A DNA stretch of 64,000 bases from an uncultured Muribaculaceae bacterium (GTDB lineage Bacteria; Bacteroidota; Bacteroidia; Bacteroidales; Muribaculaceae): assembly GCA_910588245.1 (NCBI GenBank), contig CAJUQP010000009.1, positions 1 through 64,000 on the forward strand, read 5' to 3'. The notes under the pieces were generated by a model. It searched no databases and was not told where the DNA came from. It saw only the letters and a list, made by a program, of their open reading frames with translations. Made by a program: the position numbers and the translations under genes. Shown one piece after another: positions 28,866-38,046 of the stretch (position 1 is its first letter; every line of letters starts with the position of its first letter).

Positions 28866-30257
28866 TTACAGAGTCTTTATCGAGTATGGCCATTCGTCGT
28901 CTGACTGCTGAGAGTTGTGGATGTAGTGAGAGACAGGGGCACCCATCACCACGAGCCAGAGTTTCCTGACACTCTTCCCTTCGGGAGCCGAGAAGCCGAC
29001 CGTACCTGTAGCGTCCTTGTGAATGTCACCGTATATCGTATTTCCATCGGAGTCAATGGCAACGAAACCATAGCGCCATCCGGCAGCAGATTTATGAATG
29101 CTGTTGAAACCGGTCTGGCCTGCCTCACCACGGAATTCCACAGAAAGTGTCTTCCCGGCTTCAGGAGGAGTCATCGCGATAGCGTTGAAACCGTAGTTCT
29201 GCGGACAATTGTTTTTAGCAATTCTTTGCCATCCCTCCCCGGCATCGGTGAAAGCCACCTTCTTCCAGAGATCGCAGAGTCCTGAGGTGTATTCACGGGT
29301 CCTGTCAAAATCCCAGGCAGTGATACGGGCACTATTGCGCCACATCTCATCATTGAACTTATCCTGATCAAGACCTGTAAGCTTCTTATAGGTTATCACC
29401 GGATCCTCTCCCACCTTTCCGGCTCTGTAAAGCTCGGCGATGAAGTCGAGACCATGCAAATCGGCCCAGCATTCAATGATATATGGAGAACGATAGATAT
29501 TCTCGCTATGCAGGAAAGCCTTATGAGTCTGCCATGCGAAACACTGGTCGGTGTCGGGATAATAGAGATGGTAGCGCTCCTCGGTGGTCCACTCGGGGTT
29601 CACTCTCCAGAGCATCCACTGCGAGGTCATCTCGTAGAATCCGCATCCGCCCCATGCATCACCGTCGCCATCAGCGATGATCTGAAGCTGGAAGCAATGT
29701 CCGAGCTCATGGGCCACCGCGTTCATATTCTTGTCCTGCACACGGTTTGGCGCTACCCAAAGCGTGCCTATCTCGTTGTTCGATGTTCCGCCGTAGGCAG
29801 TTCCCTCCAGCGAATAGTCGAGCATGATCATCATGCGGTATTTGTCGGCCTTGGTCTTTCCAGGCTTCACAAATTTGAGGACGTCATAATAATAGTCGTA
29901 AAACTCCTGTGTCTTCTTAAGAAGCAAATCGGCGTCAACCCTCATGTCCTGTCCCTGCAGGGTTGGGGCTTTCGAAAGATCGTCGCCGAAGCCCTTGGCC
30001 CAGAACAGGATGACGTCTTCAGTAGCTTTTGAGCGCTGCCAGCACCACTTGCTCGACTTCTTCGTGAGATCCATCCCTTTCAGATCGTCGGCCGCGGTGA
30101 AAACAGCCTTTCCCTCAGGAGGACCAGCTGTCTCGCCGGGCTCCGGCTTAGGTTCCGTTTTTTCTGTTCCCCCTCCGTCCGGTCCATCGCTCCCGCAAGC
30201 GGTAGCGACCATGCCTAACGAAAGGATCAGCAGGCAATATATGACTAACTTCTTCAT
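28866..30257 (-). CDS. HEXXH lipoprotein, putative zinc metallopeptidase (paralogue 2)
   Basis: 463 residues from the ATG at 30257, chosen because it begins a lipoprotein signal (LLILSLGMVATACGSDG, Cys 21). A Gly/Pro/Glu-rich linker (residues 24-50) lifts the domain from the membrane. HELGH lies at 183-187 in AVAHELGHCFQLQ, again with a downstream GFYEMTSQWML. The C-terminal domain repeats the WRYGFVAIDSDGN and LWLVVMGAPVSHY stretches of paralogue 1. The two differ mainly in export: this one is a surface-type lipoprotein, the other a soluble secreted protein. Same operon, 33 bases after the GH127 gene. Peptidase activity is inferred from the motif only. Confidence 0.85.
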   Translation of the reverse strand: MKKLVIYCLLILSLGMVATACGSDGPDGGGTEKTEPKPEPGETAGPPEGKAVFTAADDLKGMDLTKKSSKWCWQRSKATEDVILFWAKGFGDDLSKAPTLQGQDMRVDADLLLKKTQEFYDYYYDVLKFVKPGKTKADKYRMMIMLDYSLEGTAYGGTSNNEIGTLWVAPNRVQDKNMNAVAHELGHCFQLQIIADGDGDAWGGCGFYEMTSQWMLWRVNPEWTTEERYHLYYPDTDQCFAWQTHKAFLHSENIYRSPYIIECWADLHGLDFIAELYRAGKVGEDPVITYKKLTGLDQDKFNDEMWRNSARITAWDFDRTREYTSGLCDLWKKVAFTDAGEGWQRIAKNNCPQNYGFNAIAMTPPEAGKTLSVEFRGEAGQTGFNSIHKSAAGWRYGFVAIDSDGNTIYGDIHKDATGTVGFSAPEGKSVRKLWLVVMGAPVSHYIHNSQQSDDEWPYSIKTL

Positions 30258-30290
30258 GGTTGGTATGAGGCTTCTCTCTTTTTGTCGCAA

Positions 30291-32735
30291 TCAATTGACT
30301 TTCCATTCTATCACGCCTCCACTCTCGCCGTCGCGCAGCTTAGCGGCGACCTTGAGGGCAGTGGTAGTGACAGGTTCGAAGGCCACATGATTATATTTGT
30401 CTTTCTCGACGCCGAAGGAGTCGGAGGTCTTCACGGGAGCCCAACGATTGGCTGCGTCCTTATAGTAAAGAGTCCATTTCTCCGGGGTGCGGTAGTTGCC
30501 GTCGTAATGGTCGAAATCGAGCCAGTAAAGGTCGACACTGCTCACAGTCTCAGGTTTCTCAAAAGCGTAGCAGACATTCTCATCCGTTCCCTGACGGAGC
30601 CACCAGTAATGATAGGGCTTTGAAGTATCGGCACTCGACTTTGGTTCCCACTGATCGTTGTATCCCCAGGCATAGTTGAGGTTGGAAGTAGCCGCGGGTT
30701 CTCCGGAAGTGAGGGCGGTAGGCTCAGAATACATCGTTGCCCGGCTTGCCAGAGTAGGTTTGGGAGTTGCGACAGCCACATCCTTCGACTCAGGAATCCA
30801 GACTGCCATATGATGGTTGCCGCGGTTGTTCCATGTGCAATAAGGAGTAGCCTTGAAGTCGACGTCGGCCACACCATTATCGGTAACTTTCTTGGCCTTC
30901 CCGGTGAGAGTAATGACACCGTTGAGAAGCTCGGGCTCATATTTCTCGGCAAAAGCGATGCCATCGGGTATGAACTTGTCGAAAACCGTGCTGTCGGCCT
31001 GATCGCACCCCTCGAGGCAGTACATCACAGGGCCACGCTCAATGGCGAGTTTTCCACGGTCGTCTCCCACGGCCTCATGTGCCTTCACGCGCTTCACCTC
31101 CATCGGAAGGGAAAGCTCGACAACATCACCGGGTTTCCACGTGCGCTTGATGGTGGCATACCCGTTTCCGGTCATCACATCGGCCTTCTTACCGTTCACC
31201 TTAAGTTCATAAGGTTTGGAAGCCTTCGACGTGAAAGAATAGAGATCGGTAGGCACCGGCGCGTCCTGAGCCCATCCCGGTATACGGAGACGCAGAGCGA
31301 ACTCACCCTCTTTCTCGGGAGTGACGGCGAGTTTCACCTCACCTTGCCACGGATACTCTGTGGTCTGACGTATATTGACCTTGTTGTTGGCGGTCTCTAT
31401 GTCTGCGCTGCTCTGTATATAAAGGTTCACAAGCACATCATCAGCCTGTGTAGCGTAGACGTAATGAGGGACAGATGCCATGAAGCGGGTCACATTGCCG
31501 GGACAGCAGGCACAGCCGAACCATTTCTGGCGCTCGTGCTGACCCATGCTCTCGAGAGGATTGTCGTAGAAGAAACGGTCGCCGGAGAGCGATACGCCAG
31601 AGGGAACACCGTTATAAAGGGCGCGCTCGTAGACATCGGCATACTTGGCATCGCCCGTAGCCAGGAACATGCGGTAATTCCAGTAGACATTGGCTATGGC
31701 GGCGCAGGTCTCGCAATAAGCAGTGTGGTTGTTGAGCTCATAATCAGGCCCGAAACCCTCACCCTGGGCACGGGAACCGATACCACCGGTGATATAGAGC
31801 TTGCGGGAAGCCATGTTATTCCAGACACGGTCGAGAGCGTTGAAATAGGAAGTATCGTTGGTCAGTGAAGCCACGTCGGCCACACCGGAATAGAAGTATC
31901 CGGCACGCACGGCATGGCCGACAATCTCATCCTGCTTCGTGAGGGGGAGATGATCCTGCGAATATGGACTCGGCTTACGTCCGTTGGAGAGGCGTCCTGC
32001 CTCGTCGCAGAAGTATTTGGCTTCGTCGAGATATTTCTTATCACCCGTCACCTTATATAGCTTGGCGAGAGCCATCTCCACGATGGGATGTCCTGAAGGA
32101 TATTTGATCTGACCTTCGCCGAGACCGAAGGTCTTGCATACGAGATCGGCATTCTTTATAGCCACATCAAGAAGTGAGCGTTTGCCTGTGGCACGATAGT
32201 GAGCTACGGCAGCCTCTATGAGGTGTCCGGAGTTGTAAAGTTCGTGACTGTTTATCTTATCCCATTTATGGTTGCCCCACCAACCCCGGAGACGATCGCA
32301 TTTGTTGGTGACGCAGGTGGTGAGGTAGCCGTCGGGTTCCTGAGCGGCGGCAATGAGATTGATGACAGAGTCGAGGTAGTTGTCGAGAGCCTTGTCATAC
32401 TCCACGGCAAGGGCATATGAGGCACCCTCAATAATCTTATAAGGATCGGTGTCATCGAAAGAGAAGTCGCCCCGGTGCTCCCCTTTCTTGAGGCCACCGG
32501 CGATTGCGAAATTGTCGAAGCGTCCGTTGACCTCGCATTCATGGAATGCGGAGGGTATGGAGACCTTTCTGTTTGTCTCGATACGGGGGGCCCAGAAGCG
32601 ATCGTCGATATGGACGTTGGTGAAAGAGACTTCCTTTATCGGGGCTTCGGGAGCCTGGTAAGCCTTCTCCCCGGAGCAGGAAAGGAGGACAAGCGCCATA
32701 GCGCTTCCGGAAATGAGAGCAGGTAAAAGATTCAT
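30291..32735 (-). CDS. GH127 beta-L-arabinofuranosidase-like lipoprotein
   Basis: 814 residues from the ATG at 32735, where a lipoprotein signal starts (MALVLLSCSGE). Residues about 35-650 are a GH127 (former DUF1680) catalytic part. In the Bifidobacterium enzyme HypBA1 a zinc-bound Cys is the nucleophile and Glu and Cys hold the metal. The matching residues are here in YCETCAAIANVYW (Glu and Cys) and FGCACCPGNVTRF (Cys pair), with the acid/base Glu probably in GEGFGPDYELNN. A C-terminal domain of about 150 residues (SSVDLYWLDFDHYDGNYRTP) resembles a discoidin-type sugar-binding fold. First gene of the minus arm of the PUL. It should release beta-L-arabinofuranose. Related to the plus-strand GH127 at 35534. 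Confidence 0.93.
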   Translation of the reverse strand: MNLLPALISGSAMALVLLSCSGEKAYQAPEAPIKEVSFTNVHIDDRFWAPRIETNRKVSIPSAFHECEVNGRFDNFAIAGGLKKGEHRGDFSFDDTDPYKIIEGASYALAVEYDKALDNYLDSVINLIAAAQEPDGYLTTCVTNKCDRLRGWWGNHKWDKINSHELYNSGHLIEAAVAHYRATGKRSLLDVAIKNADLVCKTFGLGEGQIKYPSGHPIVEMALAKLYKVTGDKKYLDEAKYFCDEAGRLSNGRKPSPYSQDHLPLTKQDEIVGHAVRAGYFYSGVADVASLTNDTSYFNALDRVWNNMASRKLYITGGIGSRAQGEGFGPDYELNNHTAYCETCAAIANVYWNYRMFLATGDAKYADVYERALYNGVPSGVSLSGDRFFYDNPLESMGQHERQKWFGCACCPGNVTRFMASVPHYVYATQADDVLVNLYIQSSADIETANNKVNIRQTTEYPWQGEVKLAVTPEKEGEFALRLRIPGWAQDAPVPTDLYSFTSKASKPYELKVNGKKADVMTGNGYATIKRTWKPGDVVELSLPMEVKRVKAHEAVGDDRGKLAIERGPVMYCLEGCDQADSTVFDKFIPDGIAFAEKYEPELLNGVITLTGKAKKVTDNGVADVDFKATPYCTWNNRGNHHMAVWIPESKDVAVATPKPTLASRATMYSEPTALTSGEPAATSNLNYAWGYNDQWEPKSSADTSKPYHYWWLRQGTDENVCYAFEKPETVSSVDLYWLDFDHYDGNYRTPEKWTLYYKDAANRWAPVKTSDSFGVEKDKYNHVAFEPVTTTALKVAAKLRDGESGGVIEWKVN

Positions 32736-32834
32736 AATGTATAGTTGTTCACAATAGATATTCCTCATTGACCGTCCAGACCCGCCGGAGCAATGCTGCC
32801 ACGTATTGAGTCAGCCCGGTCAATGCTTCATCTG

Positions 32835-32842
32835 CGAAATTA
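32835..32842 (-). promoter_or_regulatory. Possible -7 element of the GH127-SusCD operon
   Basis: The minus strand reads TAATTTCG (one mismatch to TAnnTTTG). No -33 box is found at the normal place; instead the tandem motif begins 24 bases upstream, as expected for an activator-dependent promoter. The leader would be about 95 bases. Confidence 0.4.
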
Positions 32843-32865
32843 GCACAAAGCGTCCTGACAGAATT

Positions 32866-32901
32866 GTAAAATCATACATTTATATGGTAAAATCGTACAA
32901 A
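32866..32901 (-). promoter_or_regulatory. Tandem operator-like motif, minus arm
   Basis: GTAAAATCATACA at 32866 and GTAAAATCGTACA at 32887 are direct repeats exactly 21 bases apart, two turns of the helix. Read in the direction of the operon, the core is TGTAY-NN-TTTTA. The same core appears in tandem on the other side of the region, in front of the GH97 gene. AraC-type HTCS regulators bind direct repeats of about this spacing, so the regulator encoded at 18265 is the natural candidate. Confidence 0.6.
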
Positions 32902-33210
32902 CACGTGGATCTTACAGTTTTTTTGCATGATATTACCAACTTTGAACAAATTTATCATGCCATAATTTCTACATTAAACACTTCCCCACATCAGGATTTC
33001 CATAGATAACAACCGACAAAAAGATTCCCCCCGCCTCATCGTCCACTATGCCACACAGCTCCCTCTTCAGCTTGCGAAAATCACTCAAACAATCCTCCCG
33101 CCCATAAGGAACGCGCTCTAAACCGAAGCTGAAGCCGAACTCTTTCTTGTAGCAGATTTTTTCTTGCAGGTGAAGAAGAAATCTTGCGGTTTTACCGGAT
33201 TTGGCACATT

Positions 33211-33250
33211 TTTGTACATTTTTATCGTTTTTTGTATGGGATTTTTATCG
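33211..33250 (+). promoter_or_regulatory. Tandem operator-like motif, plus arm
   Basis: TTTGTACATTTTTATCG (33211-33227) and TTTGTATGGGATTTTTATCG (33231-33250) are tandem copies with TTTGTA starts 20 bases apart; the second has three extra bases inside. The first shares the TGTAY-NN-TTTTA core with the two copies at 32866-32901. It ends about 20 bases before a TTACTTTG element (33270-33277) that could be the -7 box for GH97. Confidence 0.55.
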
Positions 33251-33401
33251 ATGTTACGATTCTTATCGCTTACTTTGCACTGCGAAATGCGACAGAGGAT
33301 AATCTCGCCTGATATGGTGCCACTTTAAAAGTCCTTTTTTTGATACGTTTCTTCTCTGCCGCGACCTGCATCGAAACTTGTTACTGTAACAGCATAATAT
33401 T

Positions 33402-35393
33402 ATGAAATTGTTTTATTCAGCACTGGTCTTTTCGGCGATGGCTATGACATCGGCATCAGTCCAGGCACAAATCAAGACGGCGAAACTCTATTCGCCCGAC
33501 CACAACATTGAGGCGATCCTCGAGGATGGCGCTCATGGCATGCCTACAATCTACGTGTCGCTCGACGGCAAAGCGCTCATCGCGAACTCCGAGATCGGCC
33601 TAAAGATTAAAGGACGCAAGATGCCTATGGCCATCAGGAAAGTCACAAAACCGAAACTTGTGAAGGAAACAATCAAGGCTCCTTTCCACCACACAAACAA
33701 ATTCGACGTGCAGTATAATGAGATGACAGCCGACCTCGGCGACGGCATCTCAATAACCATGCGCGCATACAACGACGGAGTGGCCTACCGTTTCTCCAAC
33801 ACCATCGACCGCCCGGTGGTTATCAACGACGAGATCGCCGAGTTCGTCTTCCCGGATAATCCCGACGTATATCTCCCCTTCTCTACCAACGACAAGAAAC
33901 CGGAGGCCATGGCATTCCAGAACTTCTACACGAAGTCGAAGATCGGCAGCGCCGAACCCAAGCTGGCCTTCCTCCCGGTAGCCGCCGACAACGGAGGAGG
34001 AATTAAGACAGTGATTCTGGAGTCAGACCTCGACTCATATCCCGGCATGTTCCTGCGTGCTGACAGCACCTACAGCATACTTCGCGGCGAATTCGCCAAA
34101 TACCCTAAAAAATACGCCTACTATCCCTGGCGCATGCAGATGTATGTGACGGAGACTGAAGACTTCATCGCAAAGGTGCGTGGCAAGCGCGACCTTCCAT
34201 GGCGTGTGATCTCTGTGACCTCCGACGACACCAAGATGCCCACATCCAACCTCGTCTACTCACTGGCAAAGCCCTCGAAAGTGGCCGACACAAGCTGGAT
34301 CAAGCCCGGCAAGGTGGCCTGGGATTGGTGGAACGACTGGGGTCTTCGCGGAGTAGACTTCAAGGCCGGCATCAACACTGAGACATATAAGAAATATATC
34401 GATTTCGCATCTGCCAACGGCATAGAATATGTGGTGCTCGACGAGGGATGGTATGACCCCAAGAGCGGCGACATGCTCACGGTGATTCCGGAGATCGACC
34501 TTCCGGCGCTTATAGCCTACGGCAAGGAGAAGAATGTGGATATCGTGCTTTGGACAGTGTTCAACGTGCTTGACCGCCAGCTTAAGGAGGCCACGAAGAA
34601 ATATGCCGGCATGGGCGTGAAGGGATTTAAGGTCGACTTCCTCGACCGCGATGACCAGCAGGGCGTGGAAATGGTGAAGCGCATAGCCCAGGCATGTGCC
34701 GACAACAAACTCGTGCTCGACCTCCACGGCATCTACAAGCCCCACGGACTCAGCCGCGAATATCCCAACATCATCAACTATGAGGCAGTATTCGGCATGG
34801 AGGAGATGAAATGGAGCGATCCGAAGGTTGACATGCCTCTCTACGATGTGACATTCCCCTACATCCGCATGATGGCCGGACCGGTCGATTATACTCCGGG
34901 GGCCATGCGCAACGCCTCGAAAGCCGATTGGAAGCCGGTGTATTACAATCCTATGAGCCAGGGCACCCGTGGTCATCAGACAGCTACTTACATCGTGATC
35001 GACTCACCCTTCACAATGCTCTGTGACTCCCCTTCTCTCTACGAGAAGAACCAGGACTGGGTTGACTTCACGGCCCCGATACCGACAGTGTTTGACTCCA
35101 CTGAGGTGCTCAGCGGACGCATGGGCGAGTATATCGTGACTATGCGCCAGGCCGGCGACAAATATTACGTTGGTGGTCTCACCAACTGGGATCCGCGCGA
35201 CTACGAGCTCGACTTCTCCTTCCTGCCGGCAGGAAAGCAGTATAAGGCCACGATCCTCAAAGACGGCATCAATGCCGACAAAGAGGCCGACGACTACAGG
35301 ATAACGACCTCTACGGTAAGCAACACATCTAAAGAGAAGATCCGCATGGCTTCTGGAGGCGGCTTCGCCGTGAAGCTTGAACCGGTAAAATAA
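33402..35393 (+). CDS. GH97 glycoside hydrolase, probably retaining alpha-galactosidase type
   Basis: 663 residues with a signal peptide ending at VQAQ. The N-terminal beta-sandwich (about 25-275), the TIM barrel (about 280-560; KVAWDWWNDWG, YVVLDEGWYD) and the C-terminal beta domain follow the GH97 layout of SusB. Asp412 in GFKVDFLDRDDQ sits where the retaining members (BtGH97b) carry their nucleophile and the inverting SusB type does not, and Glu461 in NYEAVFGME is the acid/base candidate. This favours alpha-galactosidase over alpha-glucosidase, as an inference. First gene of the plus arm. There are about 140 bases to the next gene, including a short 7-base repeat tract. Confidence 0.92.
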   Translation: MKLFYSALVFSAMAMTSASVQAQIKTAKLYSPDHNIEAILEDGAHGMPTIYVSLDGKALIANSEIGLKIKGRKMPMAIRKVTKPKLVKETIKAPFHHTNKFDVQYNEMTADLGDGISITMRAYNDGVAYRFSNTIDRPVVINDEIAEFVFPDNPDVYLPFSTNDKKPEAMAFQNFYTKSKIGSAEPKLAFLPVAADNGGGIKTVILESDLDSYPGMFLRADSTYSILRGEFAKYPKKYAYYPWRMQMYVTETEDFIAKVRGKRDLPWRVISVTSDDTKMPTSNLVYSLAKPSKVADTSWIKPGKVAWDWWNDWGLRGVDFKAGINTETYKKYIDFASANGIEYVVLDEGWYDPKSGDMLTVIPEIDLPALIAYGKEKNVDIVLWTVFNVLDRQLKEATKKYAGMGVKGFKVDFLDRDDQQGVEMVKRIAQACADNKLVLDLHGIYKPHGLSREYPNIINYEAVFGMEEMKWSDPKVDMPLYDVTFPYIRMMAGPVDYTPGAMRNASKADWKPVYYNPMSQGTRGHQTATYIVIDSPFTMLCDSPSLYEKNQDWVDFTAPIPTVFDSTEVLSGRMGEYIVTMRQAGDKYYVGGLTNWDPRDYELDFSFLPAGKQYKATILKDGINADKEADDYRITTSTVSNTSKEKIRMASGGGFAVKLEPVK

Positions 35394-35429
35394 GTTGAGG
35401 GTAGAGAGTTTAGAGTTGAGAGTTGAGGG
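35394..35429. repeat. Five-unit GTTGAGG-type 7-base repeat
   Basis: GTTGAGG, GTAGAGA, GTTTAGA, GTTGAGA, GTTGAGG follow each other in strict 7-base register just after the GH97 stop. The tract has no C. It is the same repeat type as at 40091-40240. Confidence 0.75.
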
Positions 35430-35533
35430 GTGAATGTTTAAGGAAGGGCACACGGCTTTCCTTAAGCTCCCCTCAATTATTCAAATTCTTTCCTTATAAA
35501 TATTGCAAGGCTAACCCATACAAACCCAAAATC

Positions 35534-37942
35534 ATGAAAAAATTCATCACAGCCGCCCTGGCTCTTTCGGTCATCATCCCTCTGCAGGCAAAGAAAATAT
35601 CGGGGCATCACGGCTATCCCATCGATCCGGTCCCTTTCACTTCCGTGAAGCTTACCGACGACTTCTGGGGACAGCGCCTTAAGGCGAGCCGGGAAGTCAC
35701 GATTCCCCTGGCTTTCAGCAAATGCGAGGAGACCGGCCGCTACACCAATTTCATAAATGCCGCTCATCCTTCCGACACCATCAAGGTCGGAGGACTTGCC
35801 TTCGACGACACAGACGTCTACAAGACCATCGAAGGAGCATCTTATCTACTCCAGACGTATCCCGACAAACGGCTGGAGAATTATATAGACAGTGTGCTCG
35901 TGATAGTGGCGGCCGCGCAGGAGCCTGACGGCTACCTCTACACAAGCCGCACCATGAACCCGAAGCATCCTCACGAGTGGGCGGGATCAAAGCGCTGGGA
36001 AAAGGTTGAGGACCTCAGCCATGAGTTCTACAACCTCGGCCACATGGTTGAGGGTGCCATAGCCCACTATCAGGCCACAGGGAAACGCAACTTCCTCGAT
36101 ATCGCCATAAAGTATGCGGACTGCGTATGCCGCGAGATCGGCGACGGGCCGGGGCAGCTGGCACGCGTGCCGGGACATCAGATAGCAGAGATGGCCCTCG
36201 CCAAGCTCTATCTCGTGACAGGCGATAAAAAATACCTTGACCAGGCAAAATATTTCCTTGACAAACGCGGCTACACTTCACGCAAGGACAAATACTCACA
36301 GGCACACAAGCCTGTGGTTGAACAGGATGAGGCTGTAGGCCATGCCGTGAGGGCCGTTTATATGTATGCCGGAATGGCGGATGTCGCCGCCCTCACAGGC
36401 GACTCCGCCTATATCAAGGCAATCGACCGCATATGGGATAACATTGTTGGAAAGAAATATTACATCACCGGCGGCATCGGCGCCACAAGCAACGGTGAGG
36501 CTTTCGGTGAAAACTACGAACTCCCCAATATGTCGGCTTATTGCGAGACGTGTGCCGCGATCGGAAATGTCTACGTCAACCACCGGCTGTTCCTGCTCCA
36601 CGGCGATTCAAAATACTATGACGTTGTGGAGCGCACGCTTTACAACGGATTGATCTCAGGTGTGGCCCTCGACGGAGGTGCGTTCTTCTACCCCAACCCG
36701 CTCGAGAGCATGGGACAGCACCAACGGCAGCCTTGGTTCGGCTGCGCCTGTTGTCCCTCCAACATCGCACGCTTCATCCCCTCCCTCCCCGGTTATGTCT
36801 ATGCAGTCAAGGGTGACGATATTTATGTCAACCTCTACATGGCCAACACCGCGGATCTCGACGTGAATGGGAAAGGTGTGGAACTCAGCCAGCAGACAAG
36901 CTATCCCTGGAACGGTGATATCTCCGTGAGTGTCGACAAGAACAAGGCAGGAGCTTTCGGCCTGAAACTCCGCATACCTGGCTGGGTCAACAATAAGCCA
37001 GTGCCGAGCGACCTTTACTACTACAACGATGGCAAGCGCCTGGGATATACAGTGAAGGTAAACGGAGTGGATGCCAAAGGGAAAGTAACGCCCGACGGCT
37101 ACTACACCATCAACCGCAAATGGAAGAAGGGAGACAAGGTGGAAATACATTTCGACATGGAGCCCCGCACGGTTAAGGCCAACAGCAAGGTTGAGGCCGA
37201 CCGCGGCCGTATAGCCGTGGAGAGAGGCCCGATCGTGTATTGCGCTGAATTCCCGGACAATGACTTTGAGGTGCTGAGCGCATTCATGAACCGGAATCCG
37301 AAGTTCACAGAGACCGAGAAGCCGGAACTTCTCGAGGGGATCATGATGCTTGGCACCGATGCACAGGTGCTGAGTTATGATGACAAGGGGAGGCTGACGG
37401 CAAAAGACGTGAAGCTGAATCTCATACCCTACTACGCATGGAACCACCGCGGGCGTGGCCAGATGGCAGTATGGCTGCCACAGGAGCTCAGCGCGTCGCG
37501 CCCCGTGATGCCTCCGACAATGGCTTCGCAGGCTAAGGTGAAATCTTCCGGGGAGTCTTCATCGCTCTCTGCTGTCAACGATCGTCTGGTTCCGAAAGAC
37601 GAGAACGACCGATCAATGCCATACTACCACTGGTGGCCGAAACAGGGTTCTACAGAATGGATCTCTTATGAATTTCCCACCGAACAACAGGTTGGATCGG
37701 CGGTAGTCTACTGGTATGACGACGGGCCGTGGGGTGGATGCCGCGTGCCCAAGAGCTGGAAACTGTATTATCAGGGAAGTGACGGCAAGTGGGCTCCCGT
37801 GAGCGGCGTGGAGAGCTATGGCACAGCTAAAGGAGCTGCCAACCGCGTGCAGTTCGACCCCGTGAAGACGAAAGCCATGAAGCTGGAGATCCTCCTTCCC
37901 GACGACAACTCCACAGGAGTATTCGAATGGGAAGTGGAATAA
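35534..37942 (+). CDS. GH127 beta-L-arabinofuranosidase-like protein, secreted
   Basis: 802 residues from the ATG at 35534, which starts a signal peptide (FITAALALSVIIPLQAK). The GH127 zinc/nucleophile residues are present: YCETCAAIGNVYV and FGCACCPSNIARF, with the acid/base Glu probably in GEAFGENYELPN. A C-terminal discoidin-like domain (SAVVYWYDDGPWGGCRVPKS) follows. It is clearly a paralogue of the minus-strand GH127, but it has no lipoprotein Cys, so the pair may act in different places (surface and periplasm). The gene ends at a strong terminator. Confidence 0.93.
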   Translation: MKKFITAALALSVIIPLQAKKISGHHGYPIDPVPFTSVKLTDDFWGQRLKASREVTIPLAFSKCEETGRYTNFINAAHPSDTIKVGGLAFDDTDVYKTIEGASYLLQTYPDKRLENYIDSVLVIVAAAQEPDGYLYTSRTMNPKHPHEWAGSKRWEKVEDLSHEFYNLGHMVEGAIAHYQATGKRNFLDIAIKYADCVCREIGDGPGQLARVPGHQIAEMALAKLYLVTGDKKYLDQAKYFLDKRGYTSRKDKYSQAHKPVVEQDEAVGHAVRAVYMYAGMADVAALTGDSAYIKAIDRIWDNIVGKKYYITGGIGATSNGEAFGENYELPNMSAYCETCAAIGNVYVNHRLFLLHGDSKYYDVVERTLYNGLISGVALDGGAFFYPNPLESMGQHQRQPWFGCACCPSNIARFIPSLPGYVYAVKGDDIYVNLYMANTADLDVNGKGVELSQQTSYPWNGDISVSVDKNKAGAFGLKLRIPGWVNNKPVPSDLYYYNDGKRLGYTVKVNGVDAKGKVTPDGYYTINRKWKKGDKVEIHFDMEPRTVKANSKVEADRGRIAVERGPIVYCAEFPDNDFEVLSAFMNRNPKFTETEKPELLEGIMMLGTDAQVLSYDDKGRLTAKDVKLNLIPYYAWNHRGRGQMAVWLPQELSASRPVMPPTMASQAKVKSSGESSSLSAVNDRLVPKDENDRSMPYYHWWPKQGSTEWISYEFPTEQQVGSAVVYWYDDGPWGGCRVPKSWKLYYQGSDGKWAPVSGVESYGTAKGAANRVQFDPVKTKAMKLEILLPDDNSTGVFEWEVE

Positions 37943-37965
37943 ACAAGTATTCTTAGATTACAAAA

Positions 37966-38014
37966 AATCAGATGCGGCCACAGACGGGGAACTGTCTGTG
38001 GCCGCATTGTGATT
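37966..38014 (+). terminator. Terminator after the plus-arm GH127 gene
   Basis: ATGCGGCCACAGAC (37972-37985) pairs perfectly with 37994-38007; outer AATCA/TGATT pairing extends it. An A run precedes it, so it can also end the minus-strand TAC-like transcript that stops at 38047. Confidence 0.8.
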
Positions 38015-38046
38015 CTGGAGCGGGCGGGATTATTTTTCGGTGATAG

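Larger units (their letters stand above)
32736..33401. other. Divergent control region of the GH127/GH97 PUL
   Basis: About 670 bases without a believable gene. It holds a promoter element and a tandem motif next to each of the two divergent operons (listed separately). The middle (about 32990-33190) is of mixed composition with no open frame, repeat or hairpin that I can support. Confidence 0.6.

Noticed and set aside
32806..33009. Small plus-strand gene of 67 codons in the PUL control region
   Set aside because: It overlaps the operator-like repeats and the promoter element, and has no signal or domain.
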